A stretch of DNA of 64,000 nucleotides from Mucilaginibacter sp. (GCF_028288185.1 NZ_JAQBOF010000027.1:124001-188000); one strand, 5' to 3'. Positions 53,644 to 62,374 are shown, counted from the stretch's first letter. Numbers and translations are program-made. Notes: generated from the letters alone by a model not told the origin.

Positions 53644-55254
53644 ATGAAAGTAAAACAACCAAAATTCACCCTGCTGAACGCGTTTCGCGGATTGACGCGG
53701 GAGAAATGGGCGCTGGGTGCGACCATTTTAACTGGAAAAATGATTGGCTTGGGCTTAGTAGTGGCAGCAATGTTTACTATTCCCGGACTATTGCCTTCTG
53801 CGGTTCATGCCGCTGCGGCTCCTGCAAAACCAACTGACATTGAAACTTCGATAATGAATTCAATCAATACAGTTTGGACATTGGTTGCGGCATTTTTGGT
53901 ATTTGGTATGCAGGCGGGTTTCGTTATGCTTGAAGCTGGTTTCGCTCGTAAAAGAGAAACAGTTAACGTATTAATGGAGTGTATTTATGATACCTGCCTT
54001 TGCGGTATCTTATTCTACGCCGTTGGTTACGCATTTATGTTTGGACATGGTAATGGATTTATAGGATGGGGTGGAGCTGATGGTAAAAATTGGTTCTTCT
54101 TACAAAATACCCCTGCAACTTACGAAGCATACGGTGTTCCTATCCTTGCACACTGGATTTTCCAATACGCTTTCGCTGATACTTGCTCAACCATTGTGTC
54201 TGGTGCAATGATCGGTCGTACAAGTTTCCGTGGCGATATCCTTTACAGTATAGGTATCACTGGTTTTATCTACCCAATAATTGGTCACTGGGCCTGGGGA
54301 CCTGATGGTTTCTTAGCTTTAATGGGTTCTGCTGGTCATTTCTTGCCAACTTTAGGTCAGGGTTTCCGCGATTTCGCCGGTTCAACTGTAGTACATACTA
54401 TTGGTGGTATAGCTTCATTGGCAGGTGCGATTGTATTAGGCCCGCGTTTAGGAAGAATATTTGCACGTGATAATAAAGAAAAAGGAGGAATGCCACCGGG
54501 ACACAATATGGCACTTGCAGCTGTTGGTACATTCATACTTTGGTTTGGATGGTATGGCTTTAATCCTGGAAGTACCTTATCTGGTATGGACGTACAAGGT
54601 ATTGGCCGTGTTGCTGCCAACACTACGCTTGCTGCCTGCGCTGGCGGTATGATGGCTATGTTAGCCGGATTATGGTGGGGCCCTACAAAAGGTAAATTTG
54701 ATTTAGGATATACCTTGAATGGTTTATTAGGCGGTTTGGTTGCTATTACCTGCCCTTGCTACTGGGTTAGCCCGCTTGGCGCGCTTGCATTGGGTGCCGT
54801 TGCCGGTTTCTTAGTATATGCAGCTATGAACTTTATAGAGTGGTTACGTATTGACGATCCGGTTGGTGCAGTGTCTGTACACGGTGCTTGCGGTATCTGG
54901 GGTACATTATCATTAGGCTTATTTGCTTCTGGCCAATATGGTGTAACAGGAGTAGCCGGTCCGGATAATAGTGCACCGGTAACAGGCTTATTTTACGGTG
55001 GTGGTGCCAGCGTATTAGAGGCTCAGGCTATAGGCACATTTACCATTGCAATAGCCGTATTTGTAGTATCAATTATAATGATGTACATCATCAACAAATT
55101 ACCTAACCCATGGAGATTACGTGTTGAAGAACATGGCGAACTTGGCGTAGGCGGTATTGATATGTTTGATCATGGTGTTGAGGTTTATCCGGTAACTGAT
55201 GACGATATCAGCTTAAGCGGCCTTTTTGATAAAGGCACCAAAGTAACAGCTTAA
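53644..55254 (+). CDS. amt: Ammonium transporter with long N-terminal extension
   Basis: 536 residues with eleven transport helices from about residue 75. The family marks include VFGMQAGFVMLEAGFARKRE near 92-111, YAFADTCSTIVSGA near 177-190, HTIGGIASLAGAIVLGPR near 259-276, and VSVHGACGIWGTLSLG near 414-429. Residues 1-58 are an extra region: a basic segment (LTREKWALG), a hydrophobic helix and a VHAAAAP stretch that looks like a signal peptidase site. Many Amt proteins have a cleaved signal, but this one is unusually long. It conducts ammonium for GSIII, encoded next door. Confidence 0.95.
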   Translation: MKVKQPKFTLLNAFRGLTREKWALGATILTGKMIGLGLVVAAMFTIPGLLPSAVHAAAAPAKPTDIETSIMNSINTVWTLVAAFLVFGMQAGFVMLEAGFARKRETVNVLMECIYDTCLCGILFYAVGYAFMFGHGNGFIGWGGADGKNWFFLQNTPATYEAYGVPILAHWIFQYAFADTCSTIVSGAMIGRTSFRGDILYSIGITGFIYPIIGHWAWGPDGFLALMGSAGHFLPTLGQGFRDFAGSTVVHTIGGIASLAGAIVLGPRLGRIFARDNKEKGGMPPGHNMALAAVGTFILWFGWYGFNPGSTLSGMDVQGIGRVAANTTLAACAGGMMAMLAGLWWGPTKGKFDLGYTLNGLLGGLVAITCPCYWVSPLGALALGAVAGFLVYAAMNFIEWLRIDDPVGAVSVHGACGIWGTLSLGLFASGQYGVTGVAGPDNSAPVTGLFYGGGASVLEAQAIGTFTIAIAVFVVSIIMMYIINKLPNPWRLRVEEHGELGVGGIDMFDHGVEVYPVTDDDISLSGLFDKGTKVTA

Positions 55255-55266
55255 ATATAAATAAGT

Positions 55267-55351
55267 AACCCTTGTATAGTTTAATTTCAACTATGCAAGG
55301 GTTATTAAAAAGGTTTGTTTACCCTATCAATATGGTAGGATTGACAGGGTA
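55267..55351 (+). terminator. Two tandem hairpins after amt
   Basis: AACCCTTG-TATAGTT pairs with AACTATG-CAAGGGTT (55267-55303, one mismatch). TACCCT-TCAAT pairs with ATTGA-AGGGTA (55320-55351, one mismatch). Neither has a strong T tract on its own, but the second runs into TTGTTTTAG. They probably end amt transcription or attenuate read-through into the porin gene. Confidence 0.55.
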
Positions 55352-55521
55352 TTGTTTTAGAAAATTGAGAATTATAAAATATAACCTCGTAAAAATCAAT
55401 AATATAAAAAATAGTCATAGTTAATGGCAGTCACTTGTTTAGTATTGCAATTAATTAATATGAAAATAACAACTAATAAATCAACACAACAATTATCAAT
55501 TAAACAATTATCAATCAAATC

Positions 55522-56592
55522 ATGAAAAAACTATTACTTTTATTACTTACTGTATCAGCATTTAGTCTGGCATCAAAAGCGCAGGATACAATCAAAACTA
55601 CAAGTGATGCCCCGTTGGTTATATACGGTTCGGTAGATGCTTATTATAAGTATGACTTTTCTGGCCATAAAAATATCGGTACAAGCTTTGCATCAGATCA
55701 AAATTCTGTTTCTATAGGTATGGTTGACCTGGGCTTTAAGAAAACAGTTGGTGCCGCATCTTTTGTTGGCGAGCTTTCTTTTGGTCCCCGTAGTGATGCA
55801 TCAATTGCAAATGCCGGCTACCACATTCAAAATTTATATGTTAATTATGCCCTTAGTTCAAAACTAACCTTAACCGCTGGTTTTATGGCTACTTTTGTAG
55901 GATACGAGGTAATAGCGCCAACCGGCAACTTTAACTACTCAACTTCATACCTGTTTACCAATGGCCCGTTCCAAAATGCAGGTATTAAAGCTACCTATGC
56001 TTTCTCTGATAAAGCAAGCTTAATGGTAGGCGCTTTCAATGACTCATGGAATGTTTATACCGGAAAAGAAGTATCAACTTTTGGAGCACAATTAATGCTT
56101 GTGCCGGTAACAGGATGGACAGCATACCTGAACGTTCTTTCTGGGCCGTTCTCAGGAACAGAATTTGACCTTACAACTGCTTACCAAATAACACCAGCGT
56201 TCAAATTAGGATTAAATGCAGCCGATTTTACGCCATCACACTATACTCATTTGCATGGTATAAACGATCCTCCAAACAATTATGGTTTTACAGGCGTAGC
56301 TTTATATCCTCAACTTGCTGTATCTAAAGCCGTTACTTTAGGGTTAAGAGGCGAGTATTTTAAAACCAAACCTGGCACAGATGCAAATTCATTTGTTACA
56401 GGTGCTGCACCAGGCGGATCTATAATGGCATATACATTAACTGCTAATATCAAATCAGGTCCTTTAACATTTATTCCAGAGGTTCGTCTTGATAACGTTA
56501 ATAGCTTAACAAACTCTTCATTTACTAACTCTTCTGGCGTTGGTACAAAATCAGCTTCACAGTTTGCTTTAGCTGCTGTTTATGCATTCTAA
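55522..56592 (+). CDS. Outer-membrane beta-barrel protein (porin-like)
   Basis: 356 residues with a signal peptide ending SKAQ. The rest is alternating beta strands. Features include the opening VIYGSVDAYYKYDFSG, GAFNDSWNVYTGKEVSTFG near 173-191, LGLRGEYFKTKPGTD near 272-286, and an aromatic C-terminus (ALAAVYAF) typical of barrels. Its position behind amt with glnN nearby suggests a diffusion channel for ammonium or small nitrogenous solutes. That link is inferred from context only. Confidence 0.8.
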   Translation: MKKLLLLLLTVSAFSLASKAQDTIKTTSDAPLVIYGSVDAYYKYDFSGHKNIGTSFASDQNSVSIGMVDLGFKKTVGAASFVGELSFGPRSDASIANAGYHIQNLYVNYALSSKLTLTAGFMATFVGYEVIAPTGNFNYSTSYLFTNGPFQNAGIKATYAFSDKASLMVGAFNDSWNVYTGKEVSTFGAQLMLVPVTGWTAYLNVLSGPFSGTEFDLTTAYQITPAFKLGLNAADFTPSHYTHLHGINDPPNNYGFTGVALYPQLAVSKAVTLGLRGEYFKTKPGTDANSFVTGAAPGGSIMAYTLTANIKSGPLTFIPEVRLDNVNSLTNSSFTNSSGVGTKSASQFALAAVYAF

Positions 56593-56624
56593 ATAAGGAA
56601 TTGTTAACTCTTCATAAAAAATGG

Positions 56625-56657
56625 AGCTGTCCCGATCATTTCGGGGCAGCTTTTTTT
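56625..56657 (+). terminator. Terminator of the porin-like gene
   Basis: AGCTG-CCCGA pairs with TCGGG-CAGCT, with one mismatched pair between, followed by a seven-base T tract. It lies 32 bases after the stop codon. Confidence 0.88.
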
Positions 56658-56687
56658 GTTTAATGATATTTTGCGGAAAACTCAATT

Positions 56688-56800
56688 GCAATAATGTTGC
56701 ATTTTAATATTATTTTAATAATAAAATAATTCTAATATATAAGGCAATAGGGGTAAAAGTACAATAATGTTGCAAAAATACTAAAACGCAATATTGTTGC
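56688..56800. promoter_or_regulatory. Three copies of a GCAATAnTGTTGC dyad upstream of tonB
   Basis: GCAATAATGTTGC (56688-56700), ACAATAATGTTGC (56761-56773) and GCAATATTGTTGC (56788-56800) share one 13-base pattern with GCAA/TTGC arms. The last two are 27 bases apart start to start, and the first and third are 100 bases apart. Repeated dyads of this size in a promoter region usually bind a dimeric regulator. The regulator is unknown. TTAATATTTG (56806-56815) lies just downstream. Confidence 0.55.
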
Positions 56801-56849
56801 AACAATTAATATTTGATAAGCGTTTTAATAGAAACTAAATTAAAACACT

Positions 56850-57677
56850 ATGCTTATCTCAAACTTTAATTTATACAAGTCCGAGTGGCTCGAGCTTGTA
56901 TTCGAAAAACGTAACAAAGAATATGGCGCTTACGCTATCAGACAACATTATGCAGATAATATGGTTAAAGCCATGGTTATTACATTTTTAAGTTGTACTG
57001 CCGCGTTTATTATAATCGGAATAGCCATAAGGGTTAAACCAATAACTGAGCGGATTATACAAGTTAATAACGAACAAATATTTATACCTCCTGCAGCGAA
57101 AGTAGAACCACCCAAACCAAAACCCGAACTAATAAAAGCTGCCGCGCCAAAACTCGAAGCGGCTATTCTTACCACCAAATTTATTCCTCCAATAGTTGTA
57201 CCAGACCCTCAAGCGGAAGAACCACCTAAATTAGTAGATATAAAGGGCGCAGTGGGCCCTGTAGATATAAAAACCGGGGTAACAGGCAATAACGCGAGTG
57301 CCGAAACAGGGGATAAAACTGGCAGTGGAATTGGGGAAGGTACAGGCACGGCCGATATAAATGTTTACAAATCTGTAGAAGTAATGCCCGAGCCTTATGG
57401 TGGCGCTGCCGGATGGGCCAAATTTTTGCAAAAGAACTTACGCTACCCCGGCGAAGCATTGGATAGACAAATGAGCGGAAGGGTATTTGTAAGTTTTATT
57501 GTTGAAAAAGACGGGCACTTATCAAGCATCACTGTTGACCGTGGCGCGGGTTTCGGGATGGACGAAGAAGCGGCGCGTGTTTTAAAAATGGCGCATGCCT
57601 GGACACCCGGTATGCAAAATGGTAAGTCAGTGCGGGTAAAATATACTTTGCCGGTTAATTTCTCGCTGGGGGATTAA
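56850..57677 (+). CDS. Energy transducer TonB
   Basis: 275 residues. One N-terminal membrane helix (about 43-62) follows a conserved YKSEWLELVFEKRNKEYGAYAIRQ segment. A Pro/Lys-rich spacer comes next (VEPPKPKPELIKA). A TonB_C domain closes the protein (about 180-272: KNLRYPGEALDRQMSGRVFV, SFIVEKDGHLSSITVDRG, KYTLPVNFSL). It passes proton-motive energy to TonB-dependent receptors such as the one at 4294. ExbB and ExbD are not encoded beside it. Confidence 0.92.
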   Translation: MLISNFNLYKSEWLELVFEKRNKEYGAYAIRQHYADNMVKAMVITFLSCTAAFIIIGIAIRVKPITERIIQVNNEQIFIPPAAKVEPPKPKPELIKAAAPKLEAAILTTKFIPPIVVPDPQAEEPPKLVDIKGAVGPVDIKTGVTGNNASAETGDKTGSGIGEGTGTADINVYKSVEVMPEPYGGAAGWAKFLQKNLRYPGEALDRQMSGRVFVSFIVEKDGHLSSITVDRGAGFGMDEEAARVLKMAHAWTPGMQNGKSVRVKYTLPVNFSLGD

Positions 57678-57709
57678 AGCAGAACGATAATTTAATTTTC
57701 AATATGTAG

Positions 57710-57748
57710 GCGTAAAGCGGCAACAGGATTGTCGCTTTACGCTTTTTG
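57710..57748 (+). terminator. Terminator of tonB
   Basis: GCGTAAAGCG (57710-57719) pairs exactly with CGCTTTACGC (57733-57742) and runs into a T tract, 32 bases after the tonB stop. Confidence 0.9.
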
Positions 57749-57789
57749 CTTTTAGCTACGTTTTCCTTTCGCCTTTCCGCTGTTTTTTC

Positions 57790-57797
57790 TAATTTTG
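57790..57797 (+). promoter_or_regulatory. Candidate minus-7 element of purL
   Basis: TAATTTTG fits TAnnTTTG, 27 bases before the purL start codon and just after the tonB terminator. A clear minus-33 partner was not found at normal spacing. Confidence 0.4.
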
Positions 57798-57824
57798 CGC
57801 ATTCTTTTAAATAAATAGATAACA

Positions 57825-60047
57825 TTGGAGAACCAGGAACTTACAACCGTTGAAACAGCCAAAGATCTAGGCTTACTTCCCACAGAATACGACCGAATAC
57901 TTGAAATAATGGGCCGCGTACCCAACTTTACTGAACTATCTATATTCTCGGTAATGTGGAGCGAGCATTGTTCATACAAAAACTCAATTACCTGGTTGAA
58001 GACTTTACCAAAAGATAGCCCCCGTATGCTAGCTAAAGCCGGCGAGGAAAACGCGGGTTTGGTTGATCTGGGCGATGGTATCGGTTGTGCCTTTAAAATA
58101 GAATCGCATAACCACCCATCAGCATTAGAGCCTTATCAGGGTGCTGCTACAGGGGTAGGAGGTATTAACCGCGATATTTTTACCATGGGCGCAAGGCCTA
58201 TAGCGCAGCTAAACTCGTTGCGTTTTGGCGATATTAAGCTGGATAAAACCAAGTGGTTAATTAAAGGTGTAGTTAAAGGTATAAGCCATTACGGTAATGC
58301 TTTTGGTATACCAACTGTTGGCGGCGAGTTGTTTTTTGACGATTGCTACAATGTTAACCCGCTGGTTAACGCTTTTTCGGCTGGTATTGTAAAAGCGGGC
58401 GAAACGGTGTCAGCCACATCCTATGGTGTTGGTAACCCGGTTTATATAGTAGGCTCTGCAACGGGTAAAGACGGGATCCACGGTGCGGCTTTTGCATCAA
58501 AAAATATTACCGAAGATTCTGTTAACGATTTGCCAGCCGTACAGGTTGGTGACCCGTTCCAGGAAAAATTATTATTAGAAGCTACATTAGAAGTAATTAA
58601 AACTGGTGCTGTTGTAGGTATGCAGGATATGGGTGCGGCAGGTATTATCTGCTCAAACTCTGAAATGTCTGCCAAAGGCGAGCATGGAATGAAAATAAAC
58701 CTGGACGCTGTACCAACCCGCCAGGAAAACATGAAACCATTTGAGATATTATTGTCAGAGTCGCAAGAGCGTATGCTGATCGTAGTGCACAAAGGACGCG
58801 AAAAAGAAGTTGAAGCTGTATTTGATAAATGGGATTTGAATTGCGCTATCATTGGCGAGGTTACCGATACTAAACGTTTAGAATATTATGCAGGTGGCAT
58901 ATTAGTAGCCGATGTACCTGCTGATGATTTGGTACTAGGTGGCGGTGCACCGGTTTACGAGCGCGAATACCGCGAGCCGGCTTATTTTGCAGAAAATCAA
59001 AAATTTAAAATAGAAGATGTTAAAGAGCCTGCGGACTTATTAGCTGTTGCAGAGCACTTAATATCGCATCCAAACATTGCATCCAAACGTTGGGTTAGTG
59101 ACCAGTATGACTCAATGGTAGGCGTGTCTACCATGACCACCAACCGTCCAAGCGATGCTGCTGTAGTAAATGTAATTGGTACTAATAAAGCCATTGTTAT
59201 AACCGTTGATTGTAACTCGCGCTACGTATATGCCGATCCGCAGAAAGGTACGGCCATAGCTGTTGCCGAGGCTGCACGTAACATTACCTGCGCAGGCGGC
59301 GAACCGGTTGCTATAACCAACTGCTTAAATTTTGGTAATCCTTATGTTCCTGAGGTTTATTGGCAGTTTGTTGGTGCCATTAAAGGCATGGGTGAGGCTT
59401 GCCGCAAGTTTGAAACCCCTGTAACTGGTGGTAACGTAAGTTTTTATAACCAATCTACCGATGATGGCCCGGTTTTCCCTACGCCAACTATAGGTATGTT
59501 AGGGGTAATGGATGATGTAACTAACATCATGACATCAGACTTTAAACAACCTGATGACCTGGTTTATTTAATTGGCGAATCGGTTAATGATATCGCTTCA
59601 TCACAATACCTGGCTTCATGGCATAAAATACTAGCTGCACCAGCGCCGCATTTTGATATTGATAAAGAGTACGATATGCAGCAGGTTGTTAAAGAACTGA
59701 TCAAGCATAAAATGATACAGTCGGCTCATGACGTTGCTGATGGCGGTTTGTTTATTACGCTGATAGAATCGGCTATGCCAAATGGTTTAGGCTTCGAAAT
59801 CGCTTCAGAAAACGGTATCCGTAAAGATGCTTTCCTGTTTGGCGAAGCACAAGGCAGGGTAGTAGTAAGCGTTGCACCTGCAGACCAGGAACGTTTTATT
59901 GAACTAATGGCTACCAGCGAAGTTGAGTTTAGCTTATTAGGTACGGTTAGCAATGGGTATTTAAGCGTAGATGAAGAATCATTTGGCCATATAACCGATA
60001 TAAAATTGGTTTATGATAACGTATTGCACGCTATATTGGGAGACTAA
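57825..60047 (+). CDS. purL: Phosphoribosylformylglycinamidine synthase, large subunit form (PurL)
   Basis: 740 residues, the size of PurL from the PurS/PurQ/PurL type enzyme. It starts at TTG (57825-57827), matching the family N-terminus; no nearby ATG fits. Signature segments are MWSEHCSYKNS near residues 44-54, FKIESHNHPSALEPYQGAAT near 86-105, GMQDMGAAGIICSNSEM near 265-281, and ADGGLFITLIESAM near 645-658. It makes FGAM, the substrate of PurM at 49680. No purQ or purS lies next to it. Confidence 0.94.
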   Translation: MENQELTTVETAKDLGLLPTEYDRILEIMGRVPNFTELSIFSVMWSEHCSYKNSITWLKTLPKDSPRMLAKAGEENAGLVDLGDGIGCAFKIESHNHPSALEPYQGAATGVGGINRDIFTMGARPIAQLNSLRFGDIKLDKTKWLIKGVVKGISHYGNAFGIPTVGGELFFDDCYNVNPLVNAFSAGIVKAGETVSATSYGVGNPVYIVGSATGKDGIHGAAFASKNITEDSVNDLPAVQVGDPFQEKLLLEATLEVIKTGAVVGMQDMGAAGIICSNSEMSAKGEHGMKINLDAVPTRQENMKPFEILLSESQERMLIVVHKGREKEVEAVFDKWDLNCAIIGEVTDTKRLEYYAGGILVADVPADDLVLGGGAPVYEREYREPAYFAENQKFKIEDVKEPADLLAVAEHLISHPNIASKRWVSDQYDSMVGVSTMTTNRPSDAAVVNVIGTNKAIVITVDCNSRYVYADPQKGTAIAVAEAARNITCAGGEPVAITNCLNFGNPYVPEVYWQFVGAIKGMGEACRKFETPVTGGNVSFYNQSTDDGPVFPTPTIGMLGVMDDVTNIMTSDFKQPDDLVYLIGESVNDIASSQYLASWHKILAAPAPHFDIDKEYDMQQVVKELIKHKMIQSAHDVADGGLFITLIESAMPNGLGFEIASENGIRKDAFLFGEAQGRVVVSVAPADQERFIELMATSEVEFSLLGTVSNGYLSVDEESFGHITDIKLVYDNVLHAILGD

Positions 60048-60437
60048 ATGTTAAAGATTAACCGGGTACATCATATTGCTATAATATGCTCTGATTACGC
60101 ATTATCAAAGCACTTTTATACGCAGATACTCAGGTTTAAAATATTACAGGAAAATTATCGCGCTGAACGGAAATCATACAAGCTTGATCTGGAAGTGGGC
60201 AACCAATACCAGATCGAGCTTTTTTCTTTCCCGGAACCCGCAAAACGGCCATCACGTCCTGAAGCTGCCGGATTGCGCCATTTAGCTTTCGAGGTGAATA
60301 ATATTGATGAAGCAGTAGCTGCTATAACTGCCGATGGTGTAATTGTTGAGCCGATACGAATAGATGAATTTACCGGCAAGCGATTTACTTTTTTCGCTGA
60401 CCCGGATGGATTGCCGATTGAGTTTTACGAGAAGTAA
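60048..60437 (+). CDS. VOC-family (glyoxalase-like, YaeR type) protein
   Basis: 129 residues. The vicinal-oxygen-chelate fold carries metal-ligand candidates His9 (HHIAII), Glu57 (QIELF), His78 (LRHLAFEV) and Glu126 (IEFYEK). The start codon immediately follows the purL stop, which implies one transcript. YaeR/Gloxalase-like proteins have uncertain substrates, and coupling to purL may be only positional. Confidence 0.82.
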   Translation: MLKINRVHHIAIICSDYALSKHFYTQILRFKILQENYRAERKSYKLDLEVGNQYQIELFSFPEPAKRPSRPEAAGLRHLAFEVNNIDEAVAAITADGVIVEPIRIDEFTGKRFTFFADPDGLPIEFYEK

Positions 60438-60656
60438 TTAGTGTAATTGCAAAAATCCTTCAACGGATAAGTCTTCATCCAATTCTTCCCAATGAATCCA
60501 TCTACCACCACCTTTAATTTCGTATTTATTGATCTGTTCGGTGGTGCCCTTTCTTAAATTAGGGTATAAATTAATAGCAGTTTGAATGACCTTCCCGTCA
60601 CTCATTTTGACACAAATATCATTCCCGCTAAACCAAACTGAATTTATTGTGATCAT
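60438..60656 (-). CDS. DUF2442-domain protein
   Basis: 72 residues covering a whole DUF2442 domain (ICVKMSDGKVIQTAINLYPNLRKGTTEQIN, then GGGRWIHWEELDEDLSVEGFL). It follows the DUF4160 gene by three bases. Such DUF4160-DUF2442 pairs are frequent and have been proposed as toxin-antitoxin-like modules, but activity is unproven. The domain typically acts as the partner of the DUF4160 protein. Both face away from trmN6. Confidence 0.78.
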   Translation of the reverse strand: MITINSVWFSGNDICVKMSDGKVIQTAINLYPNLRKGTTEQINKYEIKGGGRWIHWEELDEDLSVEGFLQLH

Positions 60657-60659
60657 AAC

Positions 60660-60893
60660 TTATTTCTTAAAATATTCATTCCACCTTTTTTCGATCATAT
60701 CTTCGTTTTCTTCAATTATACTCTCTGCAAGTTTAATATCTTTGTTTTTTATACCATTGTTAGATATAAGCTTAACAGGTTTTACCTCAAATTTAGCATC
60801 CCCATCACCGTTTTCAATGTGTACGTGTATAGGTAAGTGCTCATTACTGAAAAAGAAAAATCTAATACCAAATAATCGAAATAGTTCAGGCAT
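60660..60893 (-). CDS. DUF4160-domain protein
   Basis: 77 residues from the ATG at 60891-60893 (MPELFRLFGIRFFFFSNEHL). The longer open frame upstream is antisense to trmN6 and not family-like. DUF4160 marks are FFFFSNEHLPIHVHIENGDGDAKFEV and the C-terminal EENEDMIEKRWNEYFK. A two-gene unit with DUF2442 follows. Predicted role is the other half of a small toxin-antitoxin-like pair; the active partner is not known. Confidence 0.78.
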   Translation of the reverse strand: MPELFRLFGIRFFFFSNEHLPIHVHIENGDGDAKFEVKPVKLISNNGIKNKDIKLAESIIEENEDMIEKRWNEYFKK

Positions 60894-60927
60894 ATTCAAA
60901 TTTAAGTAATTTATATAAATTCCCCTA

Positions 60928-61629
60928 ATGTTCCGCTTCAAACAATTCAACATCGACCAAACCGGCTGTGCCATGAAGATCAATACCGATGGCGTATTGT
61001 TAGGCGCCTTGGCGGAAGCAAATAATGTGAAAGATATATTAGACATTGGTACGGGCACAGGGGTAATAGCTTTAATGCTGGCCCAACGATGCCCACAAGC
61101 CAAAATTGATGCTGCTGAGATAGACCAAACCGCCGCGGATACTGCTAAACATAATTTTGAAAGTTCTCCATTTGCTGATCGGTTGACTATTTCCCCGCTG
61201 GATTTTGAAAGCTATTTTAATCAGCATAATAAAAAATATGATCTAATTATATCTAATCCGCCGTTTCATATCAATTCATTAGAATCTCCCGGTGCTAAAA
61301 AAAGTTTAGCCAAACATACCGATGAGAATTTCTTTAAAAGCCTGGTAAAAGGTGTTGCAGCGCATCTTACAGAACAAGGGAGTTGTTGGTTGATATTGCC
61401 TTTGCAAACGGCTGAATTGGTGAAGATTATTACTTTAAAACACAACTTAAATCTCCGAAAAATAATAAGTGTTTTATCTTATCCTGATTCTACCCCTCAC
61501 CGGGAAATTTTAGTATTATCTTTGAACGGAGATAAAGAGCCGAATGAGCAATTTGTTATTTATGCTGAACCAAAGATATACTCACAGCAATATCAAGATG
61601 TGCTAACTTCTTTTTTTACAATTTTTTAA
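60928..61629 (+). CDS. trmN6: tRNA1(Val) adenine-37 N6-methyltransferase
   Basis: 233 residues. The SAM-binding DIGTGTGVIALMLAQRCP motif near residues 33-50 and the catalytic ISNPPFHINS motif near 109-118 mark an N6-adenine methyltransferase of the YfiC/TrmN6 type. The opening FKQFNIDQTGCAMKINTDGVLLGA is typical of the group. It modifies A37 of tRNA-Val. A short repeat-containing gap precedes the phosphodiesterase gene downstream. Confidence 0.9.
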   Translation: MFRFKQFNIDQTGCAMKINTDGVLLGALAEANNVKDILDIGTGTGVIALMLAQRCPQAKIDAAEIDQTAADTAKHNFESSPFADRLTISPLDFESYFNQHNKKYDLIISNPPFHINSLESPGAKKSLAKHTDENFFKSLVKGVAAHLTEQGSCWLILPLQTAELVKIITLKHNLNLRKIISVLSYPDSTPHREILVLSLNGDKEPNEQFVIYAEPKIYSQQYQDVLTSFFTIF

Positions 61630-61631
61630 AT

Positions 61632-61656
61632 AAATCCGAAATCGAACATCCGAAAA
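61632..61656. repeat. Short ATCCGAA repeat between trmN6 and the phosphodiesterase gene
   Basis: AATCCGAA (61633-61640) and CATCCGAA (61647-61654) occur in the gap between two genes of the same direction. The same words, inverted, make up the repeat between cysD and cysN (13001-13031). Confidence 0.55.
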
Positions 61657-61660
61657 ATAA

Positions 61661-62155
61661 ATGACCCGAATAGGCCTCATATCAGACACCCACAGCTTCC
61701 TTGATGATGCCGTTTTTAAGCATTTTGAAAACTGTGATGAGATATGGCATGCCGGCGATTTTGGGAATATAGAATTGGTAGATAAACTTGCCGCTTTTAA
61801 ACCCTTACGCGGCGTGTATGGCAATATCGATGGCAAAGAAATAAGACAAACCTATCCTGAAAATCTGCGGTTTAAATGCGAGGATATGGATGTTTGGATG
61901 ACACATATAGGCGGCTATCCGGATAGGTATGACCTGCGGATCAGGAACCAAATCTACGCTAACCCACCGCAATTATTTATATCTGGCCACTCGCATATTT
62001 TAAAGGTGATCTATGATAAAAAGATCAACTGCTTGCACCTTAATCCCGGTGCGGCGGGCAAACAGGGTTGGCAAAAGGTGCGCACGTTAATGCGCTTTAA
62101 CATTGAAGGTAATAAGATTCAGGATTTGCAAGTGATAGAATTAGGCGCGAAATAG
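61661..62155 (+). CDS. YfcE/MJ0936-type metallophosphoesterase
   Basis: 164 residues, the standard length. Metal-binding motifs are LISDTHSF (about 6-13), WHAGDFGN (about 30-37), YGNIDG (about 53-58), THIGG (about 77-81), GHSH (about 108-111). Family members are phosphodiesterases on model substrates with unclear natural targets. It may share a transcript with trmN6. Its stop codon is six bases before GTGATCC-word element B. Confidence 0.92.
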   Translation: MTRIGLISDTHSFLDDAVFKHFENCDEIWHAGDFGNIELVDKLAAFKPLRGVYGNIDGKEIRQTYPENLRFKCEDMDVWMTHIGGYPDRYDLRIRNQIYANPPQLFISGHSHILKVIYDKKINCLHLNPGAAGKQGWQKVRTLMRFNIEGNKIQDLQVIELGAK

Positions 62156-62161
62156 CATTGA

Positions 62162-62372
62162 GTGATCCACATTAAAAAGTGGATCACCTGGATCACCTTT
62201 TTTAGATAACTATTTGAAAATAAAATATTTAACTTTTTGAGCGGATCACTACAAAAACTTTAGGTTAGATCAGTTAAATAATTGAATACCAACTATTTAA
62301 ACTATTTTTAAAATTCTTAAATTCTAGAGCGGATCACCTTGGGTGGATCACGCCTAAGTATCTTAGGTATAG
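62162..62372 (-). repeat. GTGATCC-word element, copy B
   Basis: A 211-base copy of the element at 11456-11677, in inverted orientation. Read on the minus strand it has CTATAC, a CCTAAG/CTTAGG dyad (62353-62367), GTGATCCA (62351-62344), GTGATCCG (62337-62330), a long AT-rich span, GTGATCCG (62249-62242), another AT-rich span, GTGATCCA (62196-62189) and GTGATCCA (62187-62180). The last pairs with an inverted copy at 62162-62169 (8-base stem, 10-base loop). It fills the tail-to-tail gap between the phosphodiesterase and rnhA genes. Word order is shared with copy A; the AT-rich spans are not. Confidence 0.7.
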
Positions 62373-62374
62373 GG

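Noticed and set aside
60894..61103. The upstream extension of the DUF4160 frame
   Set aside because: It is antisense to trmN6 and the DUF4160 family begins at the internal ATG at 60893.
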